Assembly: GCA_050011535.1 (NCBI GenBank) | Contig: JBEKIX010000065.1 | Coordinates: forward strand, 1-21,158 | Source of the DNA: JAFNAG01 sp050011535 | Lineage (GTDB): Bacteria; Acidobacteriota; UBA6911 | DNA: 21,158 bases | Direction: 5' to 3' | Part shown: piece after piece, positions 14,826-21,158 of the stretch | Numbering within the stretch: the first letter of the stretch is position 1 | Layout: the number at the start of each line of letters is the position of its first letter | Notes under the pieces: model-generated | Told to the model about the DNA's origin: nothing | Database searches by the model: none | What the model saw: the letters and a program-made list of their open reading frames with translations, nothing else | Program-made: the position numbers and the translations under genes

Positions 14826-15185
14826 TCATGTGGGCTTGAGCTCCAGGCGGTCGCCGACGCACACCGAACCCTTCAGGACGCCGCCCGCGAGCTCGAGCAC
14901 GCTGCGCGCCGAGAGCACCCACGGCGAGATCCGCCATGGGCGCAGATCCTCGATGACGCGCACCGCGCGCAGCTCCGAGTCCAGGAAGACCACGTCGATC
15001 GGGAACCTCATGAAAAAGGTGTGGATCATCGGACAGGGCACGATCCAAAGGCCCTCATCGGCCGCCAGCGAGTCGCGCCCCAGGAGACCTTTGGAACGGC
15101 TGGCCGGCGTGTCCGCCTTCGCCACTCTCGCGGCCAACGTTGCGCCTCGCGTCGCATTCAACGCTACTAAATATGACGGCTTCAT
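14826..15185 (-). CDS. DUF192 family protein
   Basis: A 119-aa protein of the DUF192/UPF0127 family. Visible family motifs are ASRSKGLLGRDSL, then HTFFMRFPIDVVFLDSELR and the C-terminal VLELAGGVLKGSVCVGDRLEL. The family has a small beta-barrel fold and no firmly assigned function; members often sit beside tad or other secretion genes. Unlike many family members it has no signal peptide. The ATG at 15185 overlaps the TGA of the truncated ORF upstream (ATGA), implying coupling, and has no good ribosome binding site of its own. The gene is markedly more GC-rich than the flp region beside it, suggesting a different origin. Just after its stop is the 10-bp palindrome GAACCGGTTC. Confidence 0.82.
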   Translation of the reverse strand: MKPSYLVALNATRGATLAARVAKADTPASRSKGLLGRDSLAADEGLWIVPCPMIHTFFMRFPIDVVFLDSELRAVRVIEDLRPWRISPWVLSARSVLELAGGVLKGSVCVGDRLELKPT

Positions 15186-15330
15186 CTCAGGACCGCGAGC
15201 CGCCCCCGCCCCGTGCCGGCGGAGGTGATCACCACGAACACGCAAGTGCCGCCCGCCACGCTGTTGCCATTGGTGTTCTTCCCGTCCAACATTGCCCGTT
15301 GAGCTCCTTCACCAGCTGACCATCGAGCAT
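15182..15330 (-). pseudogene. 5'-truncated GC-rich ORF tail coupled to the DUF192 gene
   Basis: An open frame without a proper start reads LDARWSAGEGAQRAMLDGKN, continues through GGTCVFVVITSAGTGRGRL and ends LAVLR at a TGA overlapping the DUF192 ATG. Codon third positions are almost all G/C, matching the DUF192 gene. The end faintly resembles C-termini of pseudopilin/GspH-like proteins, but this is not a firm assignment. Upstream of about 15335 the composition becomes AT-rich and stops appear. It looks like the surviving 3' end of a gene that once preceded the DUF192 gene in an operon. Confidence 0.4.
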
Positions 15331-15706
15331 CTAGATTTATCAATAGTCAATTGTTAACCGGCCAATCCGGTATTCCAAGAGAAAAGATTTTCCTCCACCC
15401 TCCCCTGCTCAGGGTGAGATCTCTTTCTTTCTGAAGCCGCCCCAGGGTCATCTCTCTGAAGCCCGTATCTCGGGAATTATGATCCGAAACGGATAGCAAC
15501 CTATTCGTTCACAATTACGGGATTAATCAACTACTGCTTGTGGCTTGGCTGCGAAGCGTCTTTGTTACCAGACGCAGCGGAGAACCCATGGAAGGATGCC
15601 CATGTTTGAAAAAGGGGCTTTATTCGAACCTATCAGCATCAAAGTCAGTAATGTTTTCATATATGTTGCTCGTATATCATGATGTATCAATCCGAATCAT
15701 TCCGCT
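15331..15706. other. Intergenic region without recognised gene
   Basis: A 376-bp AT-richer stretch between the truncated ORF and the SnoaL-like gene. It has no open frame of credible content and no tRNA-like fold that I can see. The sharp change in GC at its left edge marks a probable junction. Confidence 0.5.
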
Positions 15707-16300
15707 TTAACGCTTCATATTCCTATACGACTGTAGCTCACCCTCCGGCATTCCACCGCCACTGGTGACAACACGATGCTTGATCAGCCAATGGCCGTTT
15801 TGTTTGACGAGTTCGGTATGGTCGCGGCCGTACTCGGTAACACTCGGAGGGCTGATCAGCGTTTTGGATTCCACGCTGCTCCAGAACATGTCGGCCGTTG
15901 CAGTATTGCCCGTTACCTCGACTTTAAGGTTGGTTAACTGCATATTGAACATGCCTCGCGGTGGTGCGTTGGGATCCTGCTTTGGCGGCGCAGCAGCGGC
16001 GCCTCCCGAGGCACGCACGTAGAGTGCTTTAATTTCTTCCGCTCCTTTTGCGACGATGCCATTGACATCCAGTACGCCATCCTTGACGAAATACTGGCCG
16101 AAATTGAACGAGCTGTTGCCTATGTGCGAGTAGTAGTCCACCATCAGATTTTCGATAACGGCGCGGTCTATCAGTGCGGTGACTTCGGGAGATTGTGCAG
16201 CGGGAGGGACTTGCGCTTTTACGCCGCTTGCGATGCAAACCAAAGTGAGAAAGGATAACACCAGGAAACCAAGCAATCTGTTGATCGTATTAATCTTCAT
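15707..16300 (-). CDS. Exported SnoaL-like (NTF2-fold) protein
   Basis: A 197-aa protein with a signal peptide (MKINTINRLLGFLVLSFLTL, cleavage probably after VKA near residue 29). Residues about 40-185 fit the SnoaL-like/NTF2-like domain: VTALIDRAVIENLMVDYYSH is the typical first helix, a beta-sheet segment TNLKVEVTGNTATADMFWSS follows, and then GRDHTELVKQNGHWLIKHRV. A Pro/Ala-rich insert (about 100-115) interrupts the domain. NTF2-fold proteins can be small enzymes or ligand-binding proteins; the substrate cannot be told from sequence. The ATG has GAGGGAG seven bases upstream. It is an isolated gene. Confidence 0.8.
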   Translation of the reverse strand: MKINTINRLLGFLVLSFLTLVCIASGVKAQVPPAAQSPEVTALIDRAVIENLMVDYYSHIGNSSFNFGQYFVKDGVLDVNGIVAKGAEEIKALYVRASGGAAAAPPKQDPNAPPRGMFNMQLTNLKVEVTGNTATADMFWSSVESKTLISPPSVTEYGRDHTELVKQNGHWLIKHRVVTSGGGMPEGELQSYRNMKR

Positions 16301-16876
16301 CTTTTTACTCCCTCAATTTGATGTTTGTCTAAGCAATCAGGAAAAGACCCGACCAATCCCCGAATGTTGTACCACTTTTTAATTTAGAGAAATAGGGGGT
16401 GTGATTATCGCTCAAGTCTGTTTCTGAAAATTTGGAATGAGCTGTCGCTGGAAAGAATCGTTGCAGTGGGATGTAAATTTACATCCCCTTTGCTGTCTCC
16501 GAGCTTAAATGAATTGAAGAGGTTCTGGCGGGAACATCAGCCAAGAATCTGACTATGCAGCTCATGGTAGGCTTCCAGGAAATCCTTTCCTTCGGCAATC
16601 CGCGATATTGGTCGAGCCTGCAATCCGGCAACTGCCCTGCCGTCGATCCATGTCGGGAGAAGCCCCAGCCTGAAATCCTCAGTTTCCCATATTGCCGTTT
16701 GATCGGCATAGGGGCGGTGGTCGCCCACCGACCCTATGCCGATCAAGTCCCGTTCGAGGAAGTGACCTGGGCACCAACAGGCGGCCCGGCGGCCGGGTGG
16801 GTTATGTCCCAGATGCCTAACGTTTCTGGACCGCGACCTTGGTGCCACATTGTGCGGCCCGTTGACGTTGTTGTGT
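16301..16876. other. Intergenic region with palindrome
   Basis: About 575 bp separate the SnoaL-like gene from the ankyrin gene. Minus-strand open frames across 16479-16893 have no recognisable domain, and one overlaps the end of the ankyrin gene, so I treat the stretch as non-coding. The notable item is the palindrome at 16701-16744, with a GC-rich patch (GGCGGCCCGGCGGCCGGG) at about 16782-16799. Confidence 0.5.
16701..16744. repeat. 44-nt near-perfect palindrome
   Basis: Arms of 20 nt with a 4-nt loop (TCGC). GATCGGCATAGGG at 16701-16713 pairs exactly with CCCTATGCCGATC at 16732-16744, then one mismatch, then CGGTGG pairs with CCACCG. No T-run follows on either strand, so it is not a standard intrinsic terminator. 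It may be a REP-type element, a cruciform-forming site or the hairpin end of a decayed mobile element. Confidence 0.6.
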
Positions 16877-17554
16877 TTATTCGTGGCCGCCATGTTGACG
16901 CAGCAATTCTGCTACGTCTTTGTGGCCATTGCTCGCTGCCGCGCGCAAAGGTGTATTGCCCCCTTTGTCCTTGGCATTGATCTCTGCTTTGTTTGCCAAA
17001 AGCAATTCCACCACGTCCTTGCGACCATCCCAAGCCGCCAAGTACAGGGGCGTTTCGCCGTAGTTGTCCTTGGCATCGACCTCGGCTTTGTTGGCTAGCA
17101 GCAATTCTGCCACGTCTTTTTGGCCATTCCACGCCGCCCCGTGCAACGGCGTCTGGCCATCGTTGTCCTTAGCATTGACATCGCCCTTGTTGGCTAACAA
17201 CAATTCCACCACGTCCTTGTATCCATTAACCGCTGCCCAGTGAAAAGGCGTCTCACCGGCGTTGTTCTTAGCATTGACATCGGCTTTGTTGGCCAGTAGC
17301 AATTCTGCTACATCCTTGTGACCCCCCTGCACCGCCCAGTGCAAAGGCGTCCAGCCTTTATTGTCTTTGCTCGAAACTAGATCAGGATGGTCTTTGAGCA
17401 GCGCCTTGATCTTTGCCAAGTCGCCATCCCGGGCCGCATCATGAATCTCGCCGCAGAAGGCGAGGCTGCTCCAGGCCAGCGCGATCAGCATGACGACGGC
17501 GAGGCGGGGAATTGGGGAATGGAAGAAACGGCTAAAGAAAGAGCCTATTTTCAT
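16877..17554 (-). CDS. Exported ankyrin-repeat protein
   Basis: A 225-aa protein with a signal peptide or membrane anchor (PRLAVVMLIALAWSSLAFC, ending near residue 34), followed by six ankyrin repeats of 33 residues. The first and last are capping variants, and the middle four are very uniform, of the type GWTPLHWAVQGGHKDVAELL followed by LANKADVNAK. Ankyrin stacks mediate protein-protein contacts; an exported one would act in the periplasm or outside. No lipobox is convincing (LAFC). I chose ATG 17554, with GGGAG six bases upstream, since the 40 codons before it lie across the remains of the CoA-binding gene. The 99-bp DNA repeats invite copy-number change. Confidence 0.9.
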   Translation of the reverse strand: MKIGSFFSRFFHSPIPRLAVVMLIALAWSSLAFCGEIHDAARDGDLAKIKALLKDHPDLVSSKDNKGWTPLHWAVQGGHKDVAELLLANKADVNAKNNAGETPFHWAAVNGYKDVVELLLANKGDVNAKDNDGQTPLHGAAWNGQKDVAELLLANKAEVDAKDNYGETPLYLAAWDGRKDVVELLLANKAEINAKDKGGNTPLRAAASNGHKDVAELLRQHGGHE

Positions 17555-17643
17555 GGCTGCTCCCAAATTATTTACTAGTTTATCACAATTGAATAGGCAG
17601 TTGGCTCCCGATCGGGGAAACGATCCGCCGCAGATTCTCAGTT

Positions 17644-18116
17644 TCACATCCTTGCATGCTCGATTTTCAGGCATTTTGATTGAACAGCGACAAGTCCTGC
17701 ATCTCTAGCTTTGCGGGCCGATTCATTGTGGGTCAGACCCATCTAGCTTTGCGGGCCGATTCATTGTGGGTCAGACCCAGTTGCATCCACACTACCTTTG
17801 CTTTGATCTTAATGGCTTCATCCACAATACCGGGAACAGCCTCGATATTTCGGAATATATCCACGATATCCACCCGGGAAGGTATGGATGACAGGTCGGG
17901 ATAGGATTTTTCACCGAGGATTTCGGTCTTGGCCGGATTTACCGGAATGATCGTGTATCCATGGTCTTTCAGGTATTTGGCTACCCTGTAGCTGTCTCGT
18001 TCTGGTTTGTCGGAAAGACCAACTACGGCGATGGTTTTGCTATTTTCAAGGATTTCTTTGATTTCAATTTCCAGCGGATTCGATTCAGGCATTTCACAAG
18101 ATTGTTTTTCCATCAT
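17644..18116 (-). pseudogene. CoA-binding protein gene (YccU-like), frameshifted by a 38-bp duplication
   Basis: The 5' part reads as a CoA-binding (Rossmann) domain protein: TIAVVGLSDKPERDSYRVAK, GYTIIPVNPAK, GEKSYPDLSSIP, VDIVDIFRN and VVWMQLGLTHNESARKAR. At that point a 38-bp segment is repeated (17704-17741 and 17742-17779). The current frame stops with WV and TGA after 127 residues, at 17733. If one copy is removed, the frame continues DAGLVAVQSKCLKIEHARM to a TGA at 17644-17646. That is the normal family ending with the conserved Cys and KIEH, and gives 144 aa, the usual family length. Starts at 18116 or 18113 (ATG ATG) share a GGAG upstream. The gene is divergent from the thioesterase gene. 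Confidence 0.85.
17704..17779. repeat. Perfect 38-bp tandem duplication
   Basis: Two identical, directly adjacent 38-bp copies at 17704-17741 and 17742-17779, each beginning TCTAGCTTTGCGGG and ending GTCAGACCCA. Because 38 is not a multiple of three, the duplication shifts the reading frame of the CoA-binding gene. The absence of any difference between copies suggests a recent event, or an assembly artefact. Confidence 0.95.
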
Positions 18117-18223
18117 TTTGACTCCATGCGCGTTGTATGCTGATTCAAATAATTATTTTTGCAGTTTTTTGATCGATTCTGCAATTATTGCGGTATTTCT
18201 CTGAATTGAAAGGATGAACTGAC

Positions 18224-18721
18224 ATGGCGGAAGATTCCCAGTCCGATTCAATGGATCGAACGGACGCTTTTCAGGATTATTATCCGGATGATTATGCTCA
18301 CTGCTTTGGCTGCGGTCGCTTGAATGAGAAAGGGTTGAAAATCAAAAGTTACTGGGATGGCAATGAAAGTGTCTGCCGTTTCCTTCCGAATGACTACTAT
18401 ACCGGTGGAATGAAAACTATTCTTTATGGCGGGATCATCGCCTCCCTGATTGACTGCCACGGGGCGGGTACCGCGGCGGCAGCAAAAGCACGGGAGTTGG
18501 ATATTCAGGTCAAACCGGGAAATATGCCGCGATTTGTCACCGCCGCCCTTAAAGTGGACTACCTGGCTTCGACACCGGTGGGGGTGGAACTGGAGCTTAG
18601 AAGCATCGTCAAGGAGATCAAGGGGCGCAAGGTCATTGTCAAAGTAACCGTGTCGTCGGGGGAAACCCTATGCGCAAAGGGTGAAGGGGTATATGTTCAA
18701 TTGCGTGATGAGAGCTTATAA
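18224..18721 (+). CDS. PaaI-like hotdog-fold thioesterase
   Basis: A 165-aa protein of the PaaI/YigI-like thioesterase group. HCFGCGRLNEKGLKIKSYWD (about 26-45) is the characteristic CxxCG...GL start, and YGGIIASLIDCHGAGTAAAA (about 68-87) is the hotdog helix carrying the catalytic-site Gly-Gly and Asp. The C-terminal strands DYLASTPVGVELELRSIVKE and VSSGETLCAKGEGVYV complete the fold. It should hydrolyse an acyl-CoA; the substrate is unknown. The ATG has AAAGGATG about ten bases upstream. It is divergent from the CoA-binding pseudogene across about 107 bp; a shared link to CoA metabolism is suggestive only. Confidence 0.87.
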   Translation: MAEDSQSDSMDRTDAFQDYYPDDYAHCFGCGRLNEKGLKIKSYWDGNESVCRFLPNDYYTGGMKTILYGGIIASLIDCHGAGTAAAAKARELDIQVKPGNMPRFVTAALKVDYLASTPVGVELELRSIVKEIKGRKVIVKVTVSSGETLCAKGEGVYVQLRDESL

Positions 18722-18875
18722 CTAATCCTGGACGGCCCGGCTCGGCGCCCTCAATTTCCCCTTTTGCTGTTTCTTTGGAGTTTGAATCCAGGTCACATAC
18801 CCGGGATCCCGACTTGAACATTAGAAATAATGCAACGAAGAGAGCAAGAGATCCGTCCTGTATCCGGAGGCTAAA

Positions 18876-19364
18876 ATGCTGCCACGAAAGAGAGCTTTGA
18901 TACGCTTGCTTGTGGTTGGCTGTCTGGGAACGTGTTTTATGCTTGGTGGTGGACCATATCCGGTTGTTTCAAGAGCGCAGACCAAGTCATCCGCCGATAA
19001 ACCACAGATGGACACTATCCAAATTAGCATGGAGCGCACGGGCGGATACGGGGGAACCCATGAATTATTCAACATATATCCTGACGGCCGGATCACCAAT
19101 ACGGCGGGCCAAGTGCAACAGGTTCCTGCCCAAGCACTTGAAAGTATCCGGCGGAAGGTGGAGACGCTCGACGTTCCGAAGTCCTGCGACATCAGGGTAT
19201 CCGGAGGTCTATGCTCCGATTGCTTTCAGTACCTCATTATCTTTTTCGGTTCCTCAGGCATGAAGAGGACGATTGTCATCGATGATCCGATATATGGTTC
19301 CGATAGCGTGTCGAGCGTAGCTAAGGACGTTCGTGATCTTGTGCTTGGTTTGAAGTGGAAGTAA
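18876..19364 (+). CDS. Exported protein of unknown function with CxxC motif
   Basis: A 162-aa protein that I do not recognise. It has a basic start (MLPRKRALIR), a hydrophobic core, and either signal peptidase I cleavage after VVSRA (about residue 34) or a possible lipobox VVGC at residues 13-16. The mature part contains ISMERTGGYGGTHELFNIYP and DGRITNTAGQVQQV, then a segment with three cysteines (SCDIRVSGGLCSDCFQY), and ends in a short helix. CxxC within an exported protein may form a disulfide or bind a metal. The ATG has CCGGAGG seven bases upstream, so expression is likely. It lies about 150 bp after the thioesterase gene and is probably separate. Confidence 0.7.
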   Translation: MLPRKRALIRLLVVGCLGTCFMLGGGPYPVVSRAQTKSSADKPQMDTIQISMERTGGYGGTHELFNIYPDGRITNTAGQVQQVPAQALESIRRKVETLDVPKSCDIRVSGGLCSDCFQYLIIFFGSSGMKRTIVIDDPIYGSDSVSSVAKDVRDLVLGLKWK

Positions 19365-19705
19365 TCCCCCGTCCGGACAGGGCACAAATGGGACGTAGTG
19401 GTCGCAAAACGCGCTAGTCATAGTGGATCCCCTTCAAGTGTTTCAGGTTCTCGTCACCGCCTTTCTTCGGGCTTTCCGCCAAGCTTTGTGACAAGATCCG
19501 TTGCTTGCTTGTTCAGAGGATGAAAGTTTTGAGTTTGGGTTTGTTCTTGGAGTATTCGTTGTCTACTGCAAATTCCGATTGCCATTTGTGCTGCGATAGC
19601 CTTTCGGTCGGGCTGGAAGCTCTGAATCGCAATCGCTGCGGTTGATTGGGAGTGTCATCAGGCTTTAGTATGGGTCGGAATCAAACAAGTATTTGGGAGG
19701 GGCAT
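19365..19705. other. Intergenic region
   Basis: A 341-bp stretch between the unknown exported protein and the molybdoenzyme. A minus-strand frame at 19454-19654 is open for 67 codons, contains AIAAQMAIGICSRQR and ends TKLGGKPEERR, but has no good start or ribosome binding site; it could be a decayed gene fragment. Nothing else is recognised. Confidence 0.4.
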
Positions 19706-20956
19706 ATGACGGACTTTGATTTGATCGGTGAACACTTCCAGGTGACGCGGCGTCATTTTTTCCAACTTGGGGGCACAGCAATGGCAGCCTGGAACCTCTC
19801 CGCGCGCGCCGTCGGCAATGCCCCTATGGACCCCAAACTTGAGGAGGCCGTTGCCAAACTGCAGTACCTGACTCCGCTCGACCGAATTGGCAACATCCTG
19901 GACAAAGGAAAGGCTGGGGTGGCAAAACTTCCGCCGGAGAGGCTTCGTGAAATCGGACTGGTTCCAGAGACTTGGTTCCTTGATGTTGTCCCCGACCCCA
20001 CAAGCAACTGCGTCGTGGAACAACCTCTCTCGCGTGAACTCGGCAACGCCCTGGACTGGAATGGACTGATGAAGTTGGCCGATAGGCATGCAATCCGCTT
20101 CATGCAGGTCTGCACCTGCACAAACGGCCCCGATCCTTTTCACATGAGCCTTTGGGAAGGGGTCCCGCTCCGTGAAGTCATCTGGCTGACCCGGCCCAAA
20201 GACAATGTCAGACGGGTCTATTATCAAAGCTATCACCCCGAGAACTTACCCCCGTTCCAAAGCTCTCTATCACTGGGCCAGATTCTGGAAAACCCGCCGG
20301 GGCAGATGCCGGTCATTCTCGCCTACAAGAGGAATGAGCAGATTATTTCCGCCTCTCACGGCGGTCCCGTTCGGATGATTGTTCCGAGTGCGTACGGCAG
20401 CAAGTGCATTAAATGGGTTCAGCGCGTTGTCCTGACCAACGAATTCAAGGCGAACGATTCAGACGCGGATTTGAACAATGACCCGGAAAATGCGCTGAAG
20501 ACGAGGGCCAGGTTTGTCAATGCTCTCAAGGAGATTCCATCCGGAAAACCCTTCGCCTTGACCGGAATGGCGCAGGTTGGCGTTTCGGGTCTCAGCAAAG
20601 TTCAGTATTGCGTGCATTCTCAGCAGGACCGGTGGCCCGCTGATGACCCGTATCTCGCCAAAGCGGACTGGAAGGACTGCAAGATCCTGCCGCCCCCCAG
20701 TAACTGGGGAGGAGGGCTTCCGGAGGGGAAACTGCCCGCCACAGCCCAGACCGATCTGGCAACCGGCAAGCCTCTCCAATGGCCATTACGGTACGCGATT
20801 GTCCACTGGGCGGAATTAGTTGCTGGCCTGGTTCCTGGCACGTACGAACTGTGCTGCCGCACGATCGACGATAACGGTACGGCACAGCCCATGCCCCGCA
20901 CGTTACCAAGGACAGGCTTCAACGATATTCAGCATGCCACTATTGTCGTAAAATGA
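19706..20956 (+). CDS. Tat-exported sulfite-oxidase-like molybdopterin oxidoreductase
   Basis: A 416-aa protein with a twin-arginine signal (TRRHFFQLGGTAMAAW, Arg15-Arg16), so it is folded with cofactor before export to the periplasm. The region about 90-300 corresponds to the oxidoreductase molybdopterin-binding (SUOX-type) domain: LSRELGNALDWNGLMKLADR, then RFMQVCTCTNGPDPFHMSLW, where Cys136 or Cys138 should ligate molybdenum, and later GGPVRMIVPSAYGSKCIKWV, a very typical family block. The region from about 310 to the end fits the Mo-co dimerisation domain (KPFALTGMAQVGVSGLSKVQ, RTGFNDIQHATIVV). I chose ATG 19706, which has GGGAGG five bases upstream. The electron acceptor is unknown; no cytochrome gene follows within the window. 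Confidence 0.88.
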   Translation: MTDFDLIGEHFQVTRRHFFQLGGTAMAAWNLSARAVGNAPMDPKLEEAVAKLQYLTPLDRIGNILDKGKAGVAKLPPERLREIGLVPETWFLDVVPDPTSNCVVEQPLSRELGNALDWNGLMKLADRHAIRFMQVCTCTNGPDPFHMSLWEGVPLREVIWLTRPKDNVRRVYYQSYHPENLPPFQSSLSLGQILENPPGQMPVILAYKRNEQIISASHGGPVRMIVPSAYGSKCIKWVQRVVLTNEFKANDSDADLNNDPENALKTRARFVNALKEIPSGKPFALTGMAQVGVSGLSKVQYCVHSQQDRWPADDPYLAKADWKDCKILPPPSNWGGGLPEGKLPATAQTDLATGKPLQWPLRYAIVHWAELVAGLVPGTYELCCRTIDDNGTAQPMPRTLPRTGFNDIQHATIVVK

Positions 20957-21055
20957 TTGAAGTGAGCCCCGTGTGAATCGCCCTCCAGCGCAGTCCTGAT
21001 CGCGTGCTTCGCGCGAGGGGTTCTTTGGCGGCTCATGACCTAGTACATCGTCCGG

Positions 21056-21157
21056 TTAGTTCTTTATAATATGATCTTTCGTCTTTCTGGACTTCCGCTT
21101 CGGCGGATGTTCAGTCTGGTACTGTTTCGTCGCTTCAATGATGCGTTGCAGTTTCTC
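21056..21157 (-). CDS. C-terminal end of a basic protein, cut by the window edge
   Basis: A minus-strand frame enters from beyond the window and ends at TAA (21056-21058). The visible 33 residues read EKLQRIIEATKQYQTEHPPK and then a Lys/Arg-rich tail ending KDHIIKN. A helical, highly basic C-terminus is compatible with a transposase or another nucleic-acid-binding protein, but too little is visible to assign it. Confidence 0.35.
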   Translation of the reverse strand, partial: EKLQRIIEATKQYQTEHPPKRKSRKTKDHIIKN

Positions 21158-21158
21158 T

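Noticed and set aside
16479..16893. Overlapping minus-strand frames in the ankyrin/SnoaL intergenic region as a possible gene
   Set aside because: The frame crosses the large palindrome, overlaps the end of the ankyrin gene, has no ribosome binding site and shows no recognisable domain.
19454..19654. Minus-strand open frame of 67 codons as a gene
   Set aside because: Protein-like in places, but it has no suitable start codon with a ribosome binding site and no recognised family; kept only as a note in the intergenic entry.
1..21158. CRISPR array, tRNA or defence system
   Set aside because: No regularly spaced repeats, no tRNA-like sequence and no nuclease/helicase/restriction gene were recognised; the 38-bp repeat is a simple two-copy tandem duplication without spacers.

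Overview
The window looks like a piece of chromosome from an uncultured or environmental Acidobacteriota-type bacterium, possibly close to Solibacterales/Bryobacterales. This is inferred from the organisation of the Tad/Flp pilus locus, the secreted PQQ-propeller protein, the Tat-exported molybdoenzyme and the moderately high, uneven GC; no rRNA or other marker gene is present to prove it. No tRNA, rRNA, CRISPR array or intact insertion sequence was recognised.

Layout. 1-792: mostly non-coding, with one doubtful small cysteine-containing ORF. 793-2115 (-): exported PQQ-like beta-propeller protein with a -10 box upstream and a hairpin just after its stop. 2514-4090 (+): an AraC-type regulator with a GyrI-like effector domain, followed by an N-terminally short SpoIIE/RsbU-type phosphatase. 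4118-14559 (-): a 10.4 kb Tad/Flp (type IVb) pilus locus, transcribed in the order flp, tadV/cpaA, cpaE/tadZ, cpaF/tadA, tadB, tadC, two unlisted small ORFs, a broken first tadE, tadE, tadG, cpaB/rcpC, cpaC/rcpA. 14826-15330 (-): a GC-rich DUF192 gene translationally coupled to the tail of an unrecognised truncated ORF. 15707-21158: a patchwork of unrelated single genes (SnoaL-like secreted protein, ankyrin-repeat exported protein, broken CoA-binding protein, PaaI-like thioesterase, unknown exported protein, Tat-exported sulfite-oxidase-like protein, and the end of a basic ORF at the edge).

How the genes work together. In the Tad locus, TadV should mature the Flp pilin and the TadE pseudopilin. 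CpaF powers assembly through the TadB/TadC inner-membrane platform, CpaE positions the machine, and CpaB/CpaC form the periplasmic and outer-membrane channel. TadG is a vWA-bearing, probably tip or anchoring, protein. Very tight spacing and 4-base overlaps (cpaB/cpaC, tadE/tadG) argue for one operon driven by a strong sigma70-like promoter upstream of flp, whose -10 box is embedded in a repeat that looks like an operator.

Main points for a second look: a 38-bp tandem duplication that frameshifts the CoA-binding gene and leaves its original 3' end readable; two hidden small ORFs in the tad operon, in one frame but separated by a TAA; a collapsed first tadE fused in frame to the second; cpaF apparently starting at CTG; a REP-like element inserted between cpaF and tadB; the repeat-rich flp leader; and a 44-nt near-perfect palindrome next to the ankyrin gene. 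I did not find a convincing wholly new multi-gene system.
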